NCBI GenBank assembly: GCA_013350285.1
Contig: JAAXWG010000004.1
Coordinates: 148,492-212,491 of the forward strand
From: Candidatus Altimarinota bacterium
GTDB lineage: Bacteria > Patescibacteriota > Gracilibacteria > BD1-5 > UBA6164
DNA: 64,000 nt
Direction of reading: 5' to 3'
The translations under genes were made by a program, and so were the position numbers. The notes under the pieces are model-generated. The model did not search any database. It was not told where the DNA came from and saw only the letters and a program-made list of their open reading frames with translations. How positions within the stretch are numbered: position 1 is the stretch's first letter; each line of letters opens with the position of its first letter. Shown piece by piece: positions 1-11,865 of this stretch.

Positions 1-385
1 AAATTGGGAAAAAGCAGACGAGAAAATAATTTTTAGAGAAAAAGATATAATTCCAGTTCTACTCAGGTGATTTGCTTGAAAAATTTATTATATTGCAAAT
101 ATGAATAATGAGGCTTTTGATAACACGATGAAAGAATGAAGTTTATGGGTGTATAGTAAGACAAACGAAAAGATACAAAAAAAATGAGCAACAAGCTGAG
201 ATTTTATCAATGTAGAAAAGGAAACTTTTATGTTTTGATGGAATCAAGATGGAGATATAGTATGAAAAGTTGATTGTTCTCCTATAAAAAAGTCAGTTTG
301 CCACATAAAAAATCCTAAAACAGGGAAATGATATGAAACTTGTTTTTTTAGAGGAATAGAAGAGATAATAAATTGAAGAAAATAA
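1..385 (+). CDS. HisI-like phosphoribosyl-AMP cyclohydrolase, 5' end cut by window
   Basis: The frame is open from the window edge (codons from base 2) and stops at TAA 383-385. HisI opens the purine ring of phosphoribosyl-AMP in histidine biosynthesis. Visible HisI hallmarks in order are MNNEAFDNT, the stretch GSLWVYSKT, KGATSGDF, an acidic metal-site stretch NQDGD, then VCH and TCFFR, which match the ACHTG and SCFYR zinc-binding segments of the family. The first cysteine of the usual DCDxD motif is replaced (QDGD). Seven or more glycines are UGA. No other histidine gene is in the window, so the role may be a stand-alone or altered hydrolase. Family assignment is fairly sure, reaction is inferred. 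Confidence 0.65.
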
Positions 386-390
386 ATTTT

Positions 391-1446
391 CTAATCAATC
401 ACTCCACTTGCTACCAGCTCATCTCCGAGATAAAAAGCAACGACTTGACCAGAAGTGATAGCTCTTTGTTTTTCATCAAAACGAAAAATATATTTTCCAT
501 TTTCAAAAGAAAGTGTGCAATCTTGGTCTGCTTGTCTGTATCTGATTTTTGCTTTTCACGACTTTGGAAATTCAAATTGTTCTGCGACAAAATGCAAACT
601 TGAGCAAGTGAGAATATTATTATAAAGCTCTAAATCTTTTTCTGTTCCGACGATAAGAATATTTTTTTCTGCTTGTTTTTCTATGACAAAAAGCGGATCT
701 TTGAGTCCGCCGATATTGAGTCCTTTTCTTTGTCCGATAGTGTAATAAAAAACTCCTTCATGCTCACCAACTTTTTTTCCACTCGTATCTATGATATTGC
801 CTTTTTGATGAGGAATTTTCTTTTCGAGAAATTCTTTGAAATCTACTTTTCCGACAAAACAAAGCCCTTGGCTATCTTTTCTCTCTGCATTGGGAAGTCC
901 GATTTTTTTTGCTATTTCTCTGACTTCACTTTTTTCAAGATTTCCGATAGGGAAGAGGCTATGCTCAAGCTGAAATTGGTTGAGAAAAGAGAGAAAATAG
1001 GATTGGTCTTTTCCAGAGTCAATTCATTTAAGGAGATGAAATATATTTTTTTCATCTTTTTCTAGTTTTGCATAATGTCCTGTTGCGATATAGTCATATC
1101 AGAGCCCAAGAGCTTCTTCCAGAAAAAGTTTAAATTTTACTTCACTATTACAAAATACATCAGGATTGGGAGTAATTCATTTTTGATATCACTCAAAAAT
1201 ATAATGAAGAATTTTTTCTTCATATTCTTTGACATAGTCAAAAGTGAAAAAATTGATTCACAAAAAAGAAGCAACTTCTTTTGCGATTTCCAAATCTTTT
1301 TTTGTCGTGCAAGTTGATTCATCTTCAGCAATATAGTTTACCATAAATCCAGCATCTACTTCATATCAAGCTTGTTGCAAGAGATAAGCACTCACAGCAC
1401 TATCTACTCACCCTGAGAGTCAAACAAGTACTTTTTTCTTTATCAT
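391..1446 (-). CDS. mnmA: tRNA-specific 2-thiouridylase MnmA
   Basis: The 351-residue product is the normal length for MnmA, which adds sulfur to U34 of Lys, Glu and Gln tRNAs using ATP. The PP-loop SGGVDS lies at residues 11-16, and its second glycine is UGA. The two cysteines expected for catalysis are seen in NPDVFCN (Cys99) and QGLCFVG (Cys196). The ATGHYAK segment and the C-terminal TIGQRKGL segment are typical. The start is the ATG at 1444-1446 just before MIKKKVLVGLSGG. It is the last gene of a minus-strand run and its stop faces the HisI-like gene five bases away. Assignment is secure. Confidence 0.95.
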
Positions 1447-1512
1447 TGTTATTTTTTATAAAAAATTTCCGTGATTATATTGAAAAGTATAAAAAATGCA
1501 AAAAGAGGGAGA

Positions 1513-1998
1513 TTATGAATTTTTTCTATTTTTTAAGCTTTCATATACTTGTCTACTCGCTTCTTCTTTTATAGCTTTTATTATTAAAGGAGTTCATATT
1601 AATTTAGGAAAAAATCTTAATTTATGTAGAAGGACTCCCCACTTCCTTATATCTTTGATGGAAAATTCTTTATTTTGATCTATAGATATAGGGTTTTTCT
1701 TTTTTCCCTTTAACTTTCATCTAATATCTCTTAAAATTTCACTTATAATTGATTGTATATCTTCATTTTCTAATAAAGAAGAAAGTATTTTTTCTTCATC
1801 TGAATCTATTCATTCTCAAGCATTTACTTCTGTAAGAAGCCTTTCAAGAGTATCAATATTTTCATTTTTCATATCTGAATTTTTCCTTAACTCTTCTATA
1901 AGTGAAGTTATTTCATTTTTAAAATTTTCTGAATGAATAACATCATTAGGAGAAGCACATAATTCTATTGGATATTTTTCACTTTGTTGTTTTCCCAT
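1513..1998 (-). CDS. Hypothetical protein, third of a tandem trio
   Basis: I do not recognise this 161-residue protein. It is hydrophilic, rich in Lys, Glu, Ile and Ser, with probable helical stretches (ITSLIEELRK and DTLERLLTEV) and a basic C-terminal half (IRGKLKGKKKNP). No signal peptide or membrane segment is visible. The frame contains five UGA codons and is intact from ATG to TAA. It lies 29 bases downstream of the next unknown gene, and its leader (TTAATTTTTAATATTATAAAT just before ATG) is almost the same as those of its two upstream neighbours, so the three genes are probably one co-expressed, perhaps related, unit. Confidence 0.7.
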
Positions 1999-2027
1999 AT
2001 TTATAATATTAAAAATTAATAAAGTTT

Positions 2028-2579
2028 TTATCCTCAAAAATAGCTTTTTTGAGGTATTTTTGAAATTAAAGAGTTAATTTTTTTTTCAAATTTACTTTTC
2101 CATCTATTAACAAAACTAGTTTCTCATTCTATGAGTTTGATAAAATTTGAAAATCCCTCTGAACACAAAAGGATATCAAGTATATTTTCATCTCCTTTAT
2201 TTTTATTAGAGGAACTTAAGTAGTCTATCATTTCTTTTGCATAAAGTTGAATATTTTTATTTCATAAGAATTCCTTTAATATTTTTGAATCTCTTCATGA
2301 TATTTTATAAATTTTCCTTTCACCTATATTTTTAAAAAGTCATTTTATATATTTTAAGCCATAAGATGTGAAAAAAAGATTTGTCTCAATACTCGGCTTT
2401 GTAAAATCCACATAATAGGTTATAGTAGATTTTTCTTGAGCTTTTTTCTCTAATATATTAAGAAATTGTTCAAATTTTCAAGAAATAAGAAGAGTATAGA
2501 TATCTTTACAATATTCTATATCAAAATCTTTAAGTTCTTCTTCAGGGAAATCAAGTTCTTCACTTTGTTGATTTACCAT
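2028..2579 (-). CDS. Hypothetical protein, second of a tandem trio
   Basis: This is an unrecognised 183-residue protein. It begins MVNQQSEEL, close to the MGKQQSEKY start of the next gene, which supports a common origin of the N-termini. It is mainly helical with many charged residues and no obvious membrane segment. The gene ends in codons for Phe-Gly-Gly followed by TAA, and the sequence around this stop (GAGGATAAAAACTT) is repeated at the end of the preceding gene. Gene spacing to both neighbours is 29 bases. Function is unknown. Confidence 0.7.
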
Positions 2580-2608
2580 ATTTATAATATTAAAAATAAA
2601 TTAAGTTT

Positions 2609-3961
2609 TTATCCTCGAAAAAGGTTTACAAGTGAAATAATTTCTCTAACAACTTTTTTAACTTCCTCTATTGGATTTTTGTTTAATTTTTCTAAAAGTT
2701 CTTTCAAATTATTTTCCCTATTCAAAAATATATTTTCAAAAAGAGCTTTTATAAGAGGATTTTTTGAAACTTCTATATTTTTTATTATTTTTCTGAGAGT
2801 TTCTTCATCTAAATTTGGATTGAGAAATAGAGCTTTTTCTAGTTCAAATTTATTTTTTAATTTTTCCAAAGATTTTATTTGTCTAGTTAATGGTGAAGAA
2901 TTACCATTGGGAGAATACAAAGCATCTTTTTTCCTTGTTTTTAATGATTCTATGGTGTTATCAAATACATTCTCCTCAAAAATATTTATATTATTCTTTC
3001 TTACCAATTCATTGTAAAATTTCCTTAAATCAATTCTTATAAAATCACTATTAACAATTATTTCAAATAGAGCATAAATAGTTTTAACTTTTGGATGAGG
3101 TATATAAATGCTTTCAAGAGAAAGAAAAAGCTCTCGTTTTACATGTTTATCAATTTCACTTTCTTGTAATATATTTTTTATTTCTTTTTTTATTTCTATT
3201 ATTCCTATGATATCATTTTCTAGTATTTTTTCTTCTAATTTCTTATATTGGTCACCAATATTTGTATCATTTATTTCAGATTGATTTAAAATTTTTTCAA
3301 AATTATTCACTTTAAGTCTTTTTACTAATTCTTCTAGTTTTTTTATGATATTTTTATGTTTATCTTTATCTAGAGTATTAATAAAATTATTTATTCCCTG
3401 AAGCATTTTTCATTTTGTTTTTAAATTATCTGTATTATTTATTCATTGTAATATTTCTCGTGCTATAACATTAAATTTTTCTTTTATACTTCCATCTTCC
3501 CCTATGCTATTTCTTATATCTTTTATCAAGCTATCAAGAGTTTTTTGAGAATTTTCAAAGGAAGTATTGTTTTCTACTTCTTTTATTTCTTCTCATATTT
3601 TTTCTTTAATTAGTTCACTTATTTGTAAAAAAGTAGATTCTTCTCATTGTTTTGGTTTCCATTTATTTAATGCTCTTGATATAAGTTCAAAAATTTTTAC
3701 TCCATTATAGCTGTAATTTTTTCATACGAGTAATAAATCACGAATAATTTCAAGCCCTCATACATTATCTAATAATTTTTCTAAAAGGGTTGTTTCCTTT
3801 CATTTAGGAATAGCATTAAATACATCTTTGTTTTCCTTTAAATTAGTTTTCCAAATATCTACCCATTTTCCTAGACCAGCATGTTCTAAAATTGATCAAT
3901 ATTTTTTTAGAAAATCATTAGGATTCATATTTTCACTATTTGAAGAAGTTTCAATTGTCAT
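2609..3961 (-). CDS. Large hypothetical coiled-coil-like protein, first of a tandem trio
   Basis: The 450-residue product is hydrophilic and appears almost fully helical, with long Lys/Glu/Asn-rich stretches such as NIIKKLEELVKRLKV and LEEKILENDIIGIIE that could form coiled coils. No enzymatic motif is visible. The true start is the ATG at 3959-3961, reached only by reading nine or so UGA codons as Gly; an internal ATG at 3404-3406 would give only the C-terminal 265 residues. It leads a run of three unknown minus-strand genes with repeated leaders. Proteins of this type can be structural or scaffold proteins, but that is inference. Confidence 0.7.
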
Positions 3962-4035
3962 ATTTATAATATTTAAAATTAATAAAATTCACTATAAATA
4001 AAATAATAAAAAAAGCAAGTTTTTTACTTACTTTT

Positions 4036-4386
4036 TTAATTTTCATCATCATTTTCTATTTTTTTCATTAATTCTTCTAGTTCTTCTTCGCTTGGATAGA
4101 GGGGAATTCAGCTTATCCATTCAAAAAGTATTTTGACGATAAAAAAGCTGATATTGCTGATAATAAAAAATATCCAAAACCAAGAAAGATTCATTCCAAA
4201 AATATGAAGCTCATAAAAATAAAAATATTTTTGAAATATAAACAAAAACAGGATAAATAAAAGCATTTGGAAAACAATTTGTTTTCCCATATAAATACTT
4301 TTATTTTTTATTTCAAAGATTCTAAACCCTATAGATATTAATCATTCCAAAACTCCTATCAAATAAGTATATATCAAAAATTCCAT
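4036..4386 (-). CDS. Small membrane protein of unknown function
   Basis: The 116-residue product has a hydrophobic N-terminal segment (FLIYTYLIGVLEGLI) and two further strong membrane segments, IVFQMLLFILFLFIF and WFWIFFIISNISFFIV, then a short acidic C-terminal tail (EEELEELMKKIENDDEN). It lies four bases after the stop of the DUF167 gene, so it is probably translated from the same mRNA. An alternative ATG at 4288-4290 would drop the first membrane segment. No family recognised. Confidence 0.65.
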
Positions 4387-4390
4387 AATT

Positions 4391-4663
4391 TTATTTATTG
4401 GGGTTAAATACTATTTTTTTATATTCTTGGCTATTTCCACTTATTATTTCTATATTTTCTTTTTTTATTCAAGAAATTTTACTCAAAAATTGTATAAGTT
4501 CAAGATTTGCTTTTCCATTTTCTCTAGGAGCTTTTATTGCTATTTTCCAAGTTCCGTCTTCTCGTTTTTCAATAATTTTATTTTCTCAAGCAGATGTTTT
4601 TATTTTTACCGAGAGAATAAGGGGTTCTTTGTTTCAAGAAAATAAATTTTTAAAATCATTCAT
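4391..4663 (-). CDS. DUF167 (YggU-like) family protein
   Basis: This 90-residue protein has the DUF167 pattern: an N-terminal strand with VKIKTSAGENKI, then WKIAIKAPRENGKAN and a helix ending in IEIISGNSQEYKKI. The conserved APxxxGKAN motif is the strongest evidence. Family members are small alpha/beta proteins of unclear role. The start codon overlaps the stop of the HD-domain gene by one base (TAATG), so the two are translationally coupled. The gene is intact with three UGA glycines. Confidence 0.85.
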
Positions 4664-5796
4664 TAGTCAAATTTATGTTTTTCACTAAATTCAATTAAGG
4701 CATTATTTACTAGATAATCTATTCCAGCAAGTTTTGTAGATACAAGTTTTTTATGCATATGGACAGAAATATCTTCAAATTCTCTTATATTTCAAGAAAG
4801 AATTTCTATTTTTGCCTCAAAAAGAGCAGAAAGTATATCAGCATACTTTACTATTTTTCCTATTTCTCCTTCAAAAGGATGAAATAAATAAGGAGCAATA
4901 AACTTTTTATAATCTTTTTCTATATAAGAAAAAAGATAATCATCCAACATATTTTTTTCTACTTCTTCCAAAATTTCAGAAAATCATTTTACTGATCTTT
5001 TTGTTGGAGCAATAATATCTCAAGTAATCGCTTCAGGAATATCATGATAAAGACCTCTGAGCATCAAATCAAGACTTGAAAGAGGATTATTATTGTCTGC
5101 TTCTATATGAGCAATCACATAACTAATAAAACAGACAATGACAAGATGAGACATAACAGATATAGGGAGAAATTTTACTTTTCCATTCCATCGCGTGATA
5201 TGGGAAAGTCTCTTTATATTAAAAAGATATTTTTTATAATTTTCATTTTTTAAGAGTATATCAAGACTTTTTACTTTTTTCTTTATTTTTTCAAGACTTG
5301 CATTTATTTGATTCATAGGAACTTCATACACTTCAGAAAATATTTTATGATTTACAGAACATTCAAGAAGTCCACTATATTTTCTTGCAGCCTCTATAAT
5401 TTCTACTTCAAGTATTTTTTCTTTTTCTTTGAGGGTAGAGAGAATATCATTTTTTATACTTTCATTTCCCTCAAGCTCAAGTATTTTTTCAAGAGCTTTT
5501 TTCTCAACCTTTGAAAAAATAAGAGGATTAATTGTTTTTATATAATCTTTTGTTCCTGCATTTATATCAGAAAGTACAAGAACAATAAGACTATGAAATA
5601 AAATTCTTTTTATGATAAATTCTTTATCAATACTAACATTTTTTTCTTTTTCTTCAATTTGAGCGAGAAAAAGAGCAATATGAATAACAAAACCAACATT
5701 ATCAAGATGGCTTATATATTCTATACGGGGAAAGTTATTCCATCTCTTTATGGAAGTTCCTCTTGTGAGCATAAGTTTAAGTATAGTTCCTATCAT
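4663..5796 (-). CDS. Tandem HD-domain protein, YfbR-like nucleotide phosphohydrolase
   Basis: The 377-residue protein carries an HD-type metal site in its C-terminal half: SHLVIV (first His) and GLYHDIPEAITGD (the HD pair and following acidic residues), as in YfbR-type 5'-deoxynucleotidases and related HD phosphohydrolases. The N-terminal half repeats the same layout: both halves have an RWN segment, an SHL stretch, and a FHSLIVLVLSDINAGTK segment aligning with YHDIPEAITGDIIAPTK. In the first copy HD has become HS, so it is probably a degenerate domain. Substrate is likely a nucleotide but unproven. It heads the operon with the DUF167 gene. Confidence 0.75.
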
Positions 5797-5798
5797 AA

Positions 5799-5827
5799 TT
5801 GATATTTTTTTAAAAATAGGGTATAAT
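5799..5827 (+). promoter_or_regulatory. Sigma70-like promoter for the GT4-hrcA genes
   Basis: TTGATA at 5799-5804 and TATAAT at 5822-5827 are separated by 17 bases, an almost ideal sigma70 promoter. It lies in the divergent gap between the HD gene and the plus-strand glycosyltransferase, about 80 bases before the latter's ATG. A second TATAAT-like hexamer follows at about 5833-5840. Confidence 0.6.
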
Positions 5828-5908
5828 TAGATTATAATAAGATAATAAAAAATTGAAATATTTTTTTTTCTATTACAATAAGGGAAATAAAACTTAAAAA
5901 AACAAACA

Positions 5909-6985
5909 ATGAAAATAGGTCTTGATCTCAGATTTTTAAAATCAGATACTTACTACGAAAAATTTGTCTATGATTTTGCTCGTACTCTTGTACACAATGA
6001 TAATAAAAATGATTATACTTTTTATGTTTCTCATAAGCTTGAGATAAGTGCCAAAAATTTAAAAGGAATTATTTATGATAGTTCTCTTGATAATTATTTT
6101 GCTCAAAAGAAATTTGGAGATTTTTTAGAAAAAACAGAAAAAAATGATTTAATGATATTTTTTGATGAAAATGTTCCTCAAAATTACAAATGAAGATTTT
6201 TTCTTTTTCTCTCAAGTCTTGAAGATATGTTTTATAATTATGATAAAAAGCTTCTTAAAAAGTATTTGTATCAAAATATGCTCAAAAAATCCCTCAATCT
6301 TGGGGAAAAAATATTTGTTTTTGATGGAGAAACAAAAGAAGAACTCAATGAAAGATTTAATATAAGTGAAGAAAAAATAGAAGTGATTACTCCTTTTTTC
6401 TCATTTCAAGAAAAAAATAAAGAAGAAGCTCTTATTAATCTTGATGTAAAATCAAAATATGGAATTAAATCAGATTACCTCCTCTATGATGGAGGGGCAG
6501 GATGATATAAAAATCTTGAAAGAACTTTTGAAGTATTTTCATCTCTCATAAATGAATGAAAAGATGTTTCTCTTGTACTTTTTGGTGATGATGTAGCAAA
6601 AGATATAAACCTAAGACATTTAGTTGTATATAATAATATTCAAGAAAAAGTGTTTTTTATTTGAGATATAAAAAGTTCAGAAGAAAAACATTTTTATACT
6701 CAATCTCTTGGCTGTATTTTCCCAAGTCTTTATGAGCCTTTTCCTTTCTCTCTCGCTAATTCTTTATGCTATGATATACCTCTTATTACGAGTAATATTC
6801 TTTCCATACAAAATATATTTCAAAAAGATGCTCATTATTTTAATCCACTTTCAAGAGGGGATATGCAAAAATCAATAAGTGATTTTATACGAAAAAACCA
6901 TAATATAGATTATACAGAAATAAAAAAATCCTATACTCCCGAAAATTTTACCAAGAAATTTATAGAATTTCTTGAAAAAGCATAA
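5909..6985 (+). CDS. Glycosyltransferase, GT-B fold (GT4-like)
   Basis: The 358-residue protein begins MKIGLDLRFL, typical of GT4 enzymes, and its C-terminal half has the GT-B donor-binding layout: LLYDGGAGGYKNLERTFE, then VLFGDD, VFFIGDI and the FPSLYEPFPFSLANSL segment, where the first Glu corresponds to the EPFG signature. It probably transfers a sugar to a cell-surface glycan or lipid at the cytoplasmic face. The divergent promoter at 5799 drives it, and hrcA follows 58 bases later. Several glycines, including two in a row in the GGAGG region, are UGA or GGN mixed. Confidence 0.82.
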
Positions 6986-7043
6986 ACTTGATAATAATAA
7001 TTTTTTTATTATAATACTTTCAAGATTATTAAGAAAAAAATAT

Positions 7044-7739
7044 ATGTCTCAACTTAGCCAAAGAAATATAGATATTTTAAAAATTATTGTAGAAGAATAT
7101 CTTACTACTTGAGAACTTATTGGAAGCAAGGCCTTACTCAAAAAATACAATCTTTGAGTGAGTCCAGCAACAGTAAGAAATGATATGGCAAGGCTTGAAA
7201 CCCTCAAACTTATTTATCAGCCTTATAATTCAGCATGAAGACTTCCAACCTCAAAAGGAATACGAGCTTTTGTAAATTATTTAATGCAACAGTATCCTGA
7301 TTATTTTCTTTGAGAAGAGAGAAAATATGTTAAAGAAAATTATAAAGAGCTTACAGATTATATTCATCAAATTGTTTTTGAATTGGGAAATATGACAGGA
7401 GAAATAGCTTTTTGTATTATTCCAGAAAAATCTATCTTAGAATATATAGGGATAGCACATTTTATTAGTCAAAATTATAAAAGGTTGGGGGACGACATAT
7501 TAAATATCATAAAAATGCTTGAAAATAAAAGAAATTTCACTGATTTTATAGCTCAGTTTCCGATTTCTGAAGGAGTAAATGTTTTTATAGGGGAAGAAAA
7601 TATTATTCCTTTTTTAAAGGATTATACGATTATTTTAAAATCAGTACTTATAAATGGAGAAGTTGGATATATTGGGATTATTGGATGAATGAAAATGAAT
7701 TATAGTTTTAATATTTCAGCAGTAAGAGGGATTATATAA
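7044..7739 (+). CDS. hrcA: Heat-inducible transcription repressor HrcA, short form
   Basis: The N-terminal winged helix is clear: SQRNIDILKIIVEEYL, GSKALL, and VSPATVRNDMARLETLKLI followed by SAGRLPTSKGIRAFV, all diagnostic for HrcA. The C-terminal GYIGIIGGMKMNYSF matches the conserved GxIGxxGPxRMxY end. At 231 residues it is much shorter than the usual 340 or so, so the central insert domain is reduced, as seems common in small-genome lineages. HrcA represses chaperone genes through CIRCE operators. No CIRCE element or chaperone gene was seen in this window, so its targets are elsewhere. Confidence 0.88.
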
Positions 7740-7820
7740 AAAAATAAAAATTTTATTTCAAGAATATAAAAAAAGAATTATCTTATGCAGATAACTCTTT
7801 TTTGTTAAAATTCTAAAACA

Positions 7821-8147
7821 CTAAGCACTATGTTTTGCAACAAGATTTTTAAGTGATTCTACTTGTTGTACCCCCACAACCATTTCTACAGCTTTACCAT
7901 CTTTGAGGAGAATAAGAGTAGGAATACTCATAACTCTAAATGTTCAAGCAATAGAAGGATTTTCATCCACATTTACTTTCCCTACTTTTACAGTTCCTTT
8001 CATTTCGTCTGCAAATTGTGAAAGAAGAGGAAGCATCATTTGACAAGGTCCACACCAAGGAGCCCAAAAATCTAATAAAGCAAGTCCTGTACTATTTTGT
8101 ACTTCAGCTTCAAAATTTTCTTCTGTAATTATCATTACATTTTCCAT
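7821..8147 (-). CDS. trxA: Thioredoxin
   Basis: The 108-residue protein has the active site DFWAPWCGPCQMM near residues 26-38, the structural segment VGKVNVDENPSIAGTFRV and the cis-proline loop SIPTLILLKDG, all as in thioredoxin. It reduces protein disulfides in the cytoplasm. Only one glycine is UGA (in IAGTFRV). The start ATG is preceded by AAAGGA, one of the few clear ribosome-binding sites in the window. It is followed on the same strand upstream by eno; the pairing is probably incidental. Confidence 0.95.
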
Positions 8148-8230
8148 AATCCTTTAAATTAGAGATTTAAAATACATTTCTCATTATATTAAAAAATTTT
8201 TTTAAGCAAATTTTTTATTTTTAGCTTTTT

Positions 8231-9517
<1,287 letters not shown>

Positions 9518-11017
9518 TTATTGTAGGAGTAAACTCTCTTCCATTCCTTCAGGTTTCTCCAATCCCATAATTTCCAAAATTGTAGGAGCAATATTTGCAA
9601 GTCCTCCATACGATTTTGTTGGTATTACTTCATTATTTTTAATATACCAAAATGGAACATCATTTGTTGTATGAGAAGTTTTTGGATTTTCTGGACTTCC
9701 CATTTCTTCACAGTTTCCATGATCGGCTGTGATAATAAGGTCAATATCATTTTTTTTACAAAAATCTATTATTTTTATCACAATCCTTTCTACTTCTTCT
9801 ATTGCTTGTATTCCTGCTTCTATTTTAGCAGTGTGCCCAACCATATCTCCATTTGCAATATTGACTACACAAAAATCAAAATTTAACACATTTTTTTCAT
9901 ACTCATCATAGATTTCAGAAGCAGACATTTGAGGATCAAGATCATAAGTACTGATTTTATGAGAAGGAATGAGAATATCTTTTTCTCATTCAAAAACAAT
10001 CATTTTTCCCCCATTGAAAAATTTTGTGGTATGAGCAAATTTTTCTGTTTCTGCTATATGGAGTTGAGTAAGTCAATTTTTTTCAAGTATTTCTCATAAA
10101 ATATTTTTTGGTTCCTCATCCTCTACAAATACATCTCATTCGTATTCTTTGTAATATTTTGTCATTGCTACAAAATAAAGATCAGAAAAACCTTTTCTTT
10201 CAAAATTATCAAAATTTTGCTCTACAAAAGCCTTTGTAATTTGTCTTCCTCTATCTGCACGAAAATTCATAAAAAAGAGAGTATCACCATCCTGCACTTT
10301 TTTTCATCAGCTAAAAAAACAAGGTTCAATAAATTCATCATCTACTCATTTTTCATAGCTTTTTTCTAAATATTCTTCAAGAGAAAGAGAAGTTTCATTA
10401 TTTCCAAAAACCATAGAATCATATCATTTTTTTACTCTTTCCCAGTTATTATCTCTATCCATTCCCCAGTATCTTCCTCCAAGGGAAGAAATAATTATGT
10501 TGGGATATTTTGATAAAGTTTTCTCTTTGAAATGAGTAAATAATTCTATCATAGATTTTGGTCCTACATCTCTTCCATCAGAAAAAAGATGAAGACTTAT
10601 AGTAATATCTTGAGGAATGATAGCAAGTATACTTTCTAAGTGTCTTGTATGGCTATGAAGTCATCACGGTCAAAAAATAGTCATAATATGAAGAGGTGTT
10701 TTTCTTTCTCTTACTCTTTGTATTCCTTTTTTAAAAGCTTCTATTTTTTCAAATTCTTTATTTGTAAAAATATCATCAATTTTTATGATATTTTGCATTA
10801 TAATTTTTCAAGCTCCTATCGTAATATGTCCAACTTCTGAATTTCCCATTTGTCCCTCAGGAAGTCCAACTGCTCTTCCTGAAGCATCAAGACGAGTGCT
10901 TAGATTAGAAAAAAGTTTATCAAGCTTGGGAGTATGAGCTTGAGCAATACTATTTTCTTCTGGATTTTTTTCGTTTATACCGACACCATCAAGGATAATT
11001 AAACTTACTTTTCTCAT
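9518..11017 (-). CDS. gpmI: 2,3-bisphosphoglycerate-independent phosphoglycerate mutase
   Basis: The 499-residue product matches the two-metal alkaline-phosphatase type mutase. [15 protein letters not shown] gives the first metal-site aspartate, [10 protein letters not shown] holds the phosphorylated serine (about Ser62), [24 protein letters not shown] and FRADRGRQ are substrate loops, and [19 protein letters not shown] and [11 protein letters not shown] carry the remaining ligands. It interconverts 3- and 2-phosphoglycerate for enolase, encoded directly downstream. Several loop glycines are UGA. Assignment is secure. Confidence 0.96.
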
Positions 11018-11192
11018 ATTTTTTTATTTAGTTTTTATTAATCAGCAGGAGATAGTAATAAAAAATAAAAAAAAGTAAAATGAAAATTTTATGTATTTTT
11101 TTATGTTTCTTCTGTTTTTTGATAATAATATTCCTATTTGCTATTGCTATTACTAAGTATATAATGATGTACTTATTTATTAAATTATATAT

Positions 11193-11534
11193 ATGATTAT
11201 GATTTTAAATATTTTGATATCAGGTATAGCTATTGCTATTGCTTCATATATAACACCAGGAGCACATATTGATTGATATATAACAGCAATCATTGTTGCA
11301 GTTGTTCTTGCCCTTGTAAATAGTAGTATAGGATTTTGCTTGAAACTTATAACATTTCCTATTAATGTATTAACACTTGGACTTATGTCTCTTATTATTA
11401 ATATACTTATGGTGCTATTGGTTGCAAAAATTATTCCATGATTTACAATAGATAGTTTTTTCTCAGCTTTTATATTTGCTGTTATTCTTGCTCTTATTAA
11501 TATGGTTATTGTCTGAAATATAGTAAAAAAATAA
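11193..11534 (+). CDS. Phage-holin-family 4 (YvlD/DUF360-like) membrane protein
   Basis: The 113-residue protein has four hydrophobic segments (ILISGIAIAIASYITPG, AIIVAVVLALVNSSIGF, TLGLMSLIINILMVLLVA, FFSAFIFAVILALINMVIV). The PITFPINVLTLGL-like turn, here ITFPINVLTLGLMSLIIN, is the signature of the PF04020 family, whose members are widespread small inner-membrane proteins with no settled function. Despite the family name nothing else suggests a phage. The gene ends just before a hairpin terminator shared with the tRNA-Lys gene on the other strand. Confidence 0.85.
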
Positions 11535-11562
11535 AAAGTTTTATTCAAAAAAATCAGTTTTA

Positions 11563-11600
11563 AAAAAATCCCCCAAAATTTATTTGGAGGATTTTTTAAT
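11563..11600 (+). terminator. Hairpin terminator
   Basis: AAAAAATCCCCCA pairs with TGGAGGATTTTTT across a short loop with one mismatch, followed by Ts. It lies 30 bases after the stop of the holin-family gene and just past the 3' end of the minus-strand tRNA-Lys, so it could serve both. Confidence 0.65.
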
Positions 11601-11607
11601 ATTTTTT

Positions 11608-11683
11608 TGGTGGGTCAGGCGGGATTCGAACCCACGACCTTCGCCTTAAAAGGGCGCTGCTCTACCGGCTGAGCTACTAACCC
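11608..11683 (-). tRNA. tRNA-Lys(TTT)
   Basis: The minus strand folds into a standard cloverleaf: acceptor GGGTTAG with CTGACCC, D arm GCTC/GAGC, anticodon loop CTTTTAA giving anticodon TTT, T arm GTGGG-TTCGAAT-CCCGC, discriminator A and an encoded CCA. MnmA, encoded in this window, would thiolate its U34. Confidence 0.95.
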
Positions 11684-11865
11684 AAAAAATGTATTTGCTT
11701 TTTTCAAAGCTTTGGTATTGTATAAAAGTTTTTTTAAATATCAAATTTTTTTTTGACTTTTTTTAGTTTTTTTAAGAAGTTAAAAAAAATTATAGCTTTC
11801 TTCATTTTTGTACAATGGAAAAAACTAAGTTTTTTTCCTCCTTTTTTAGGGGAGAATAAAAAAAA

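Noticed and set aside
673..1317. Plus-strand frames of 80-130 codons opposite mnmA
   Set aside because: They are antisense to a full-length, motif-complete mnmA and have Phe/Ser-rich nonsense composition.
7740..7820. CIRCE operator near hrcA
   Set aside because: No TTAGCACTC-N9-GAGTGCTAA dyad is present near hrcA or elsewhere that I could find.
11180..11548. Minus-strand frame of 122 codons opposite the holin-family gene
   Set aside because: The plus strand encodes a family-typical four-helix membrane protein; the antisense frame has no family features.
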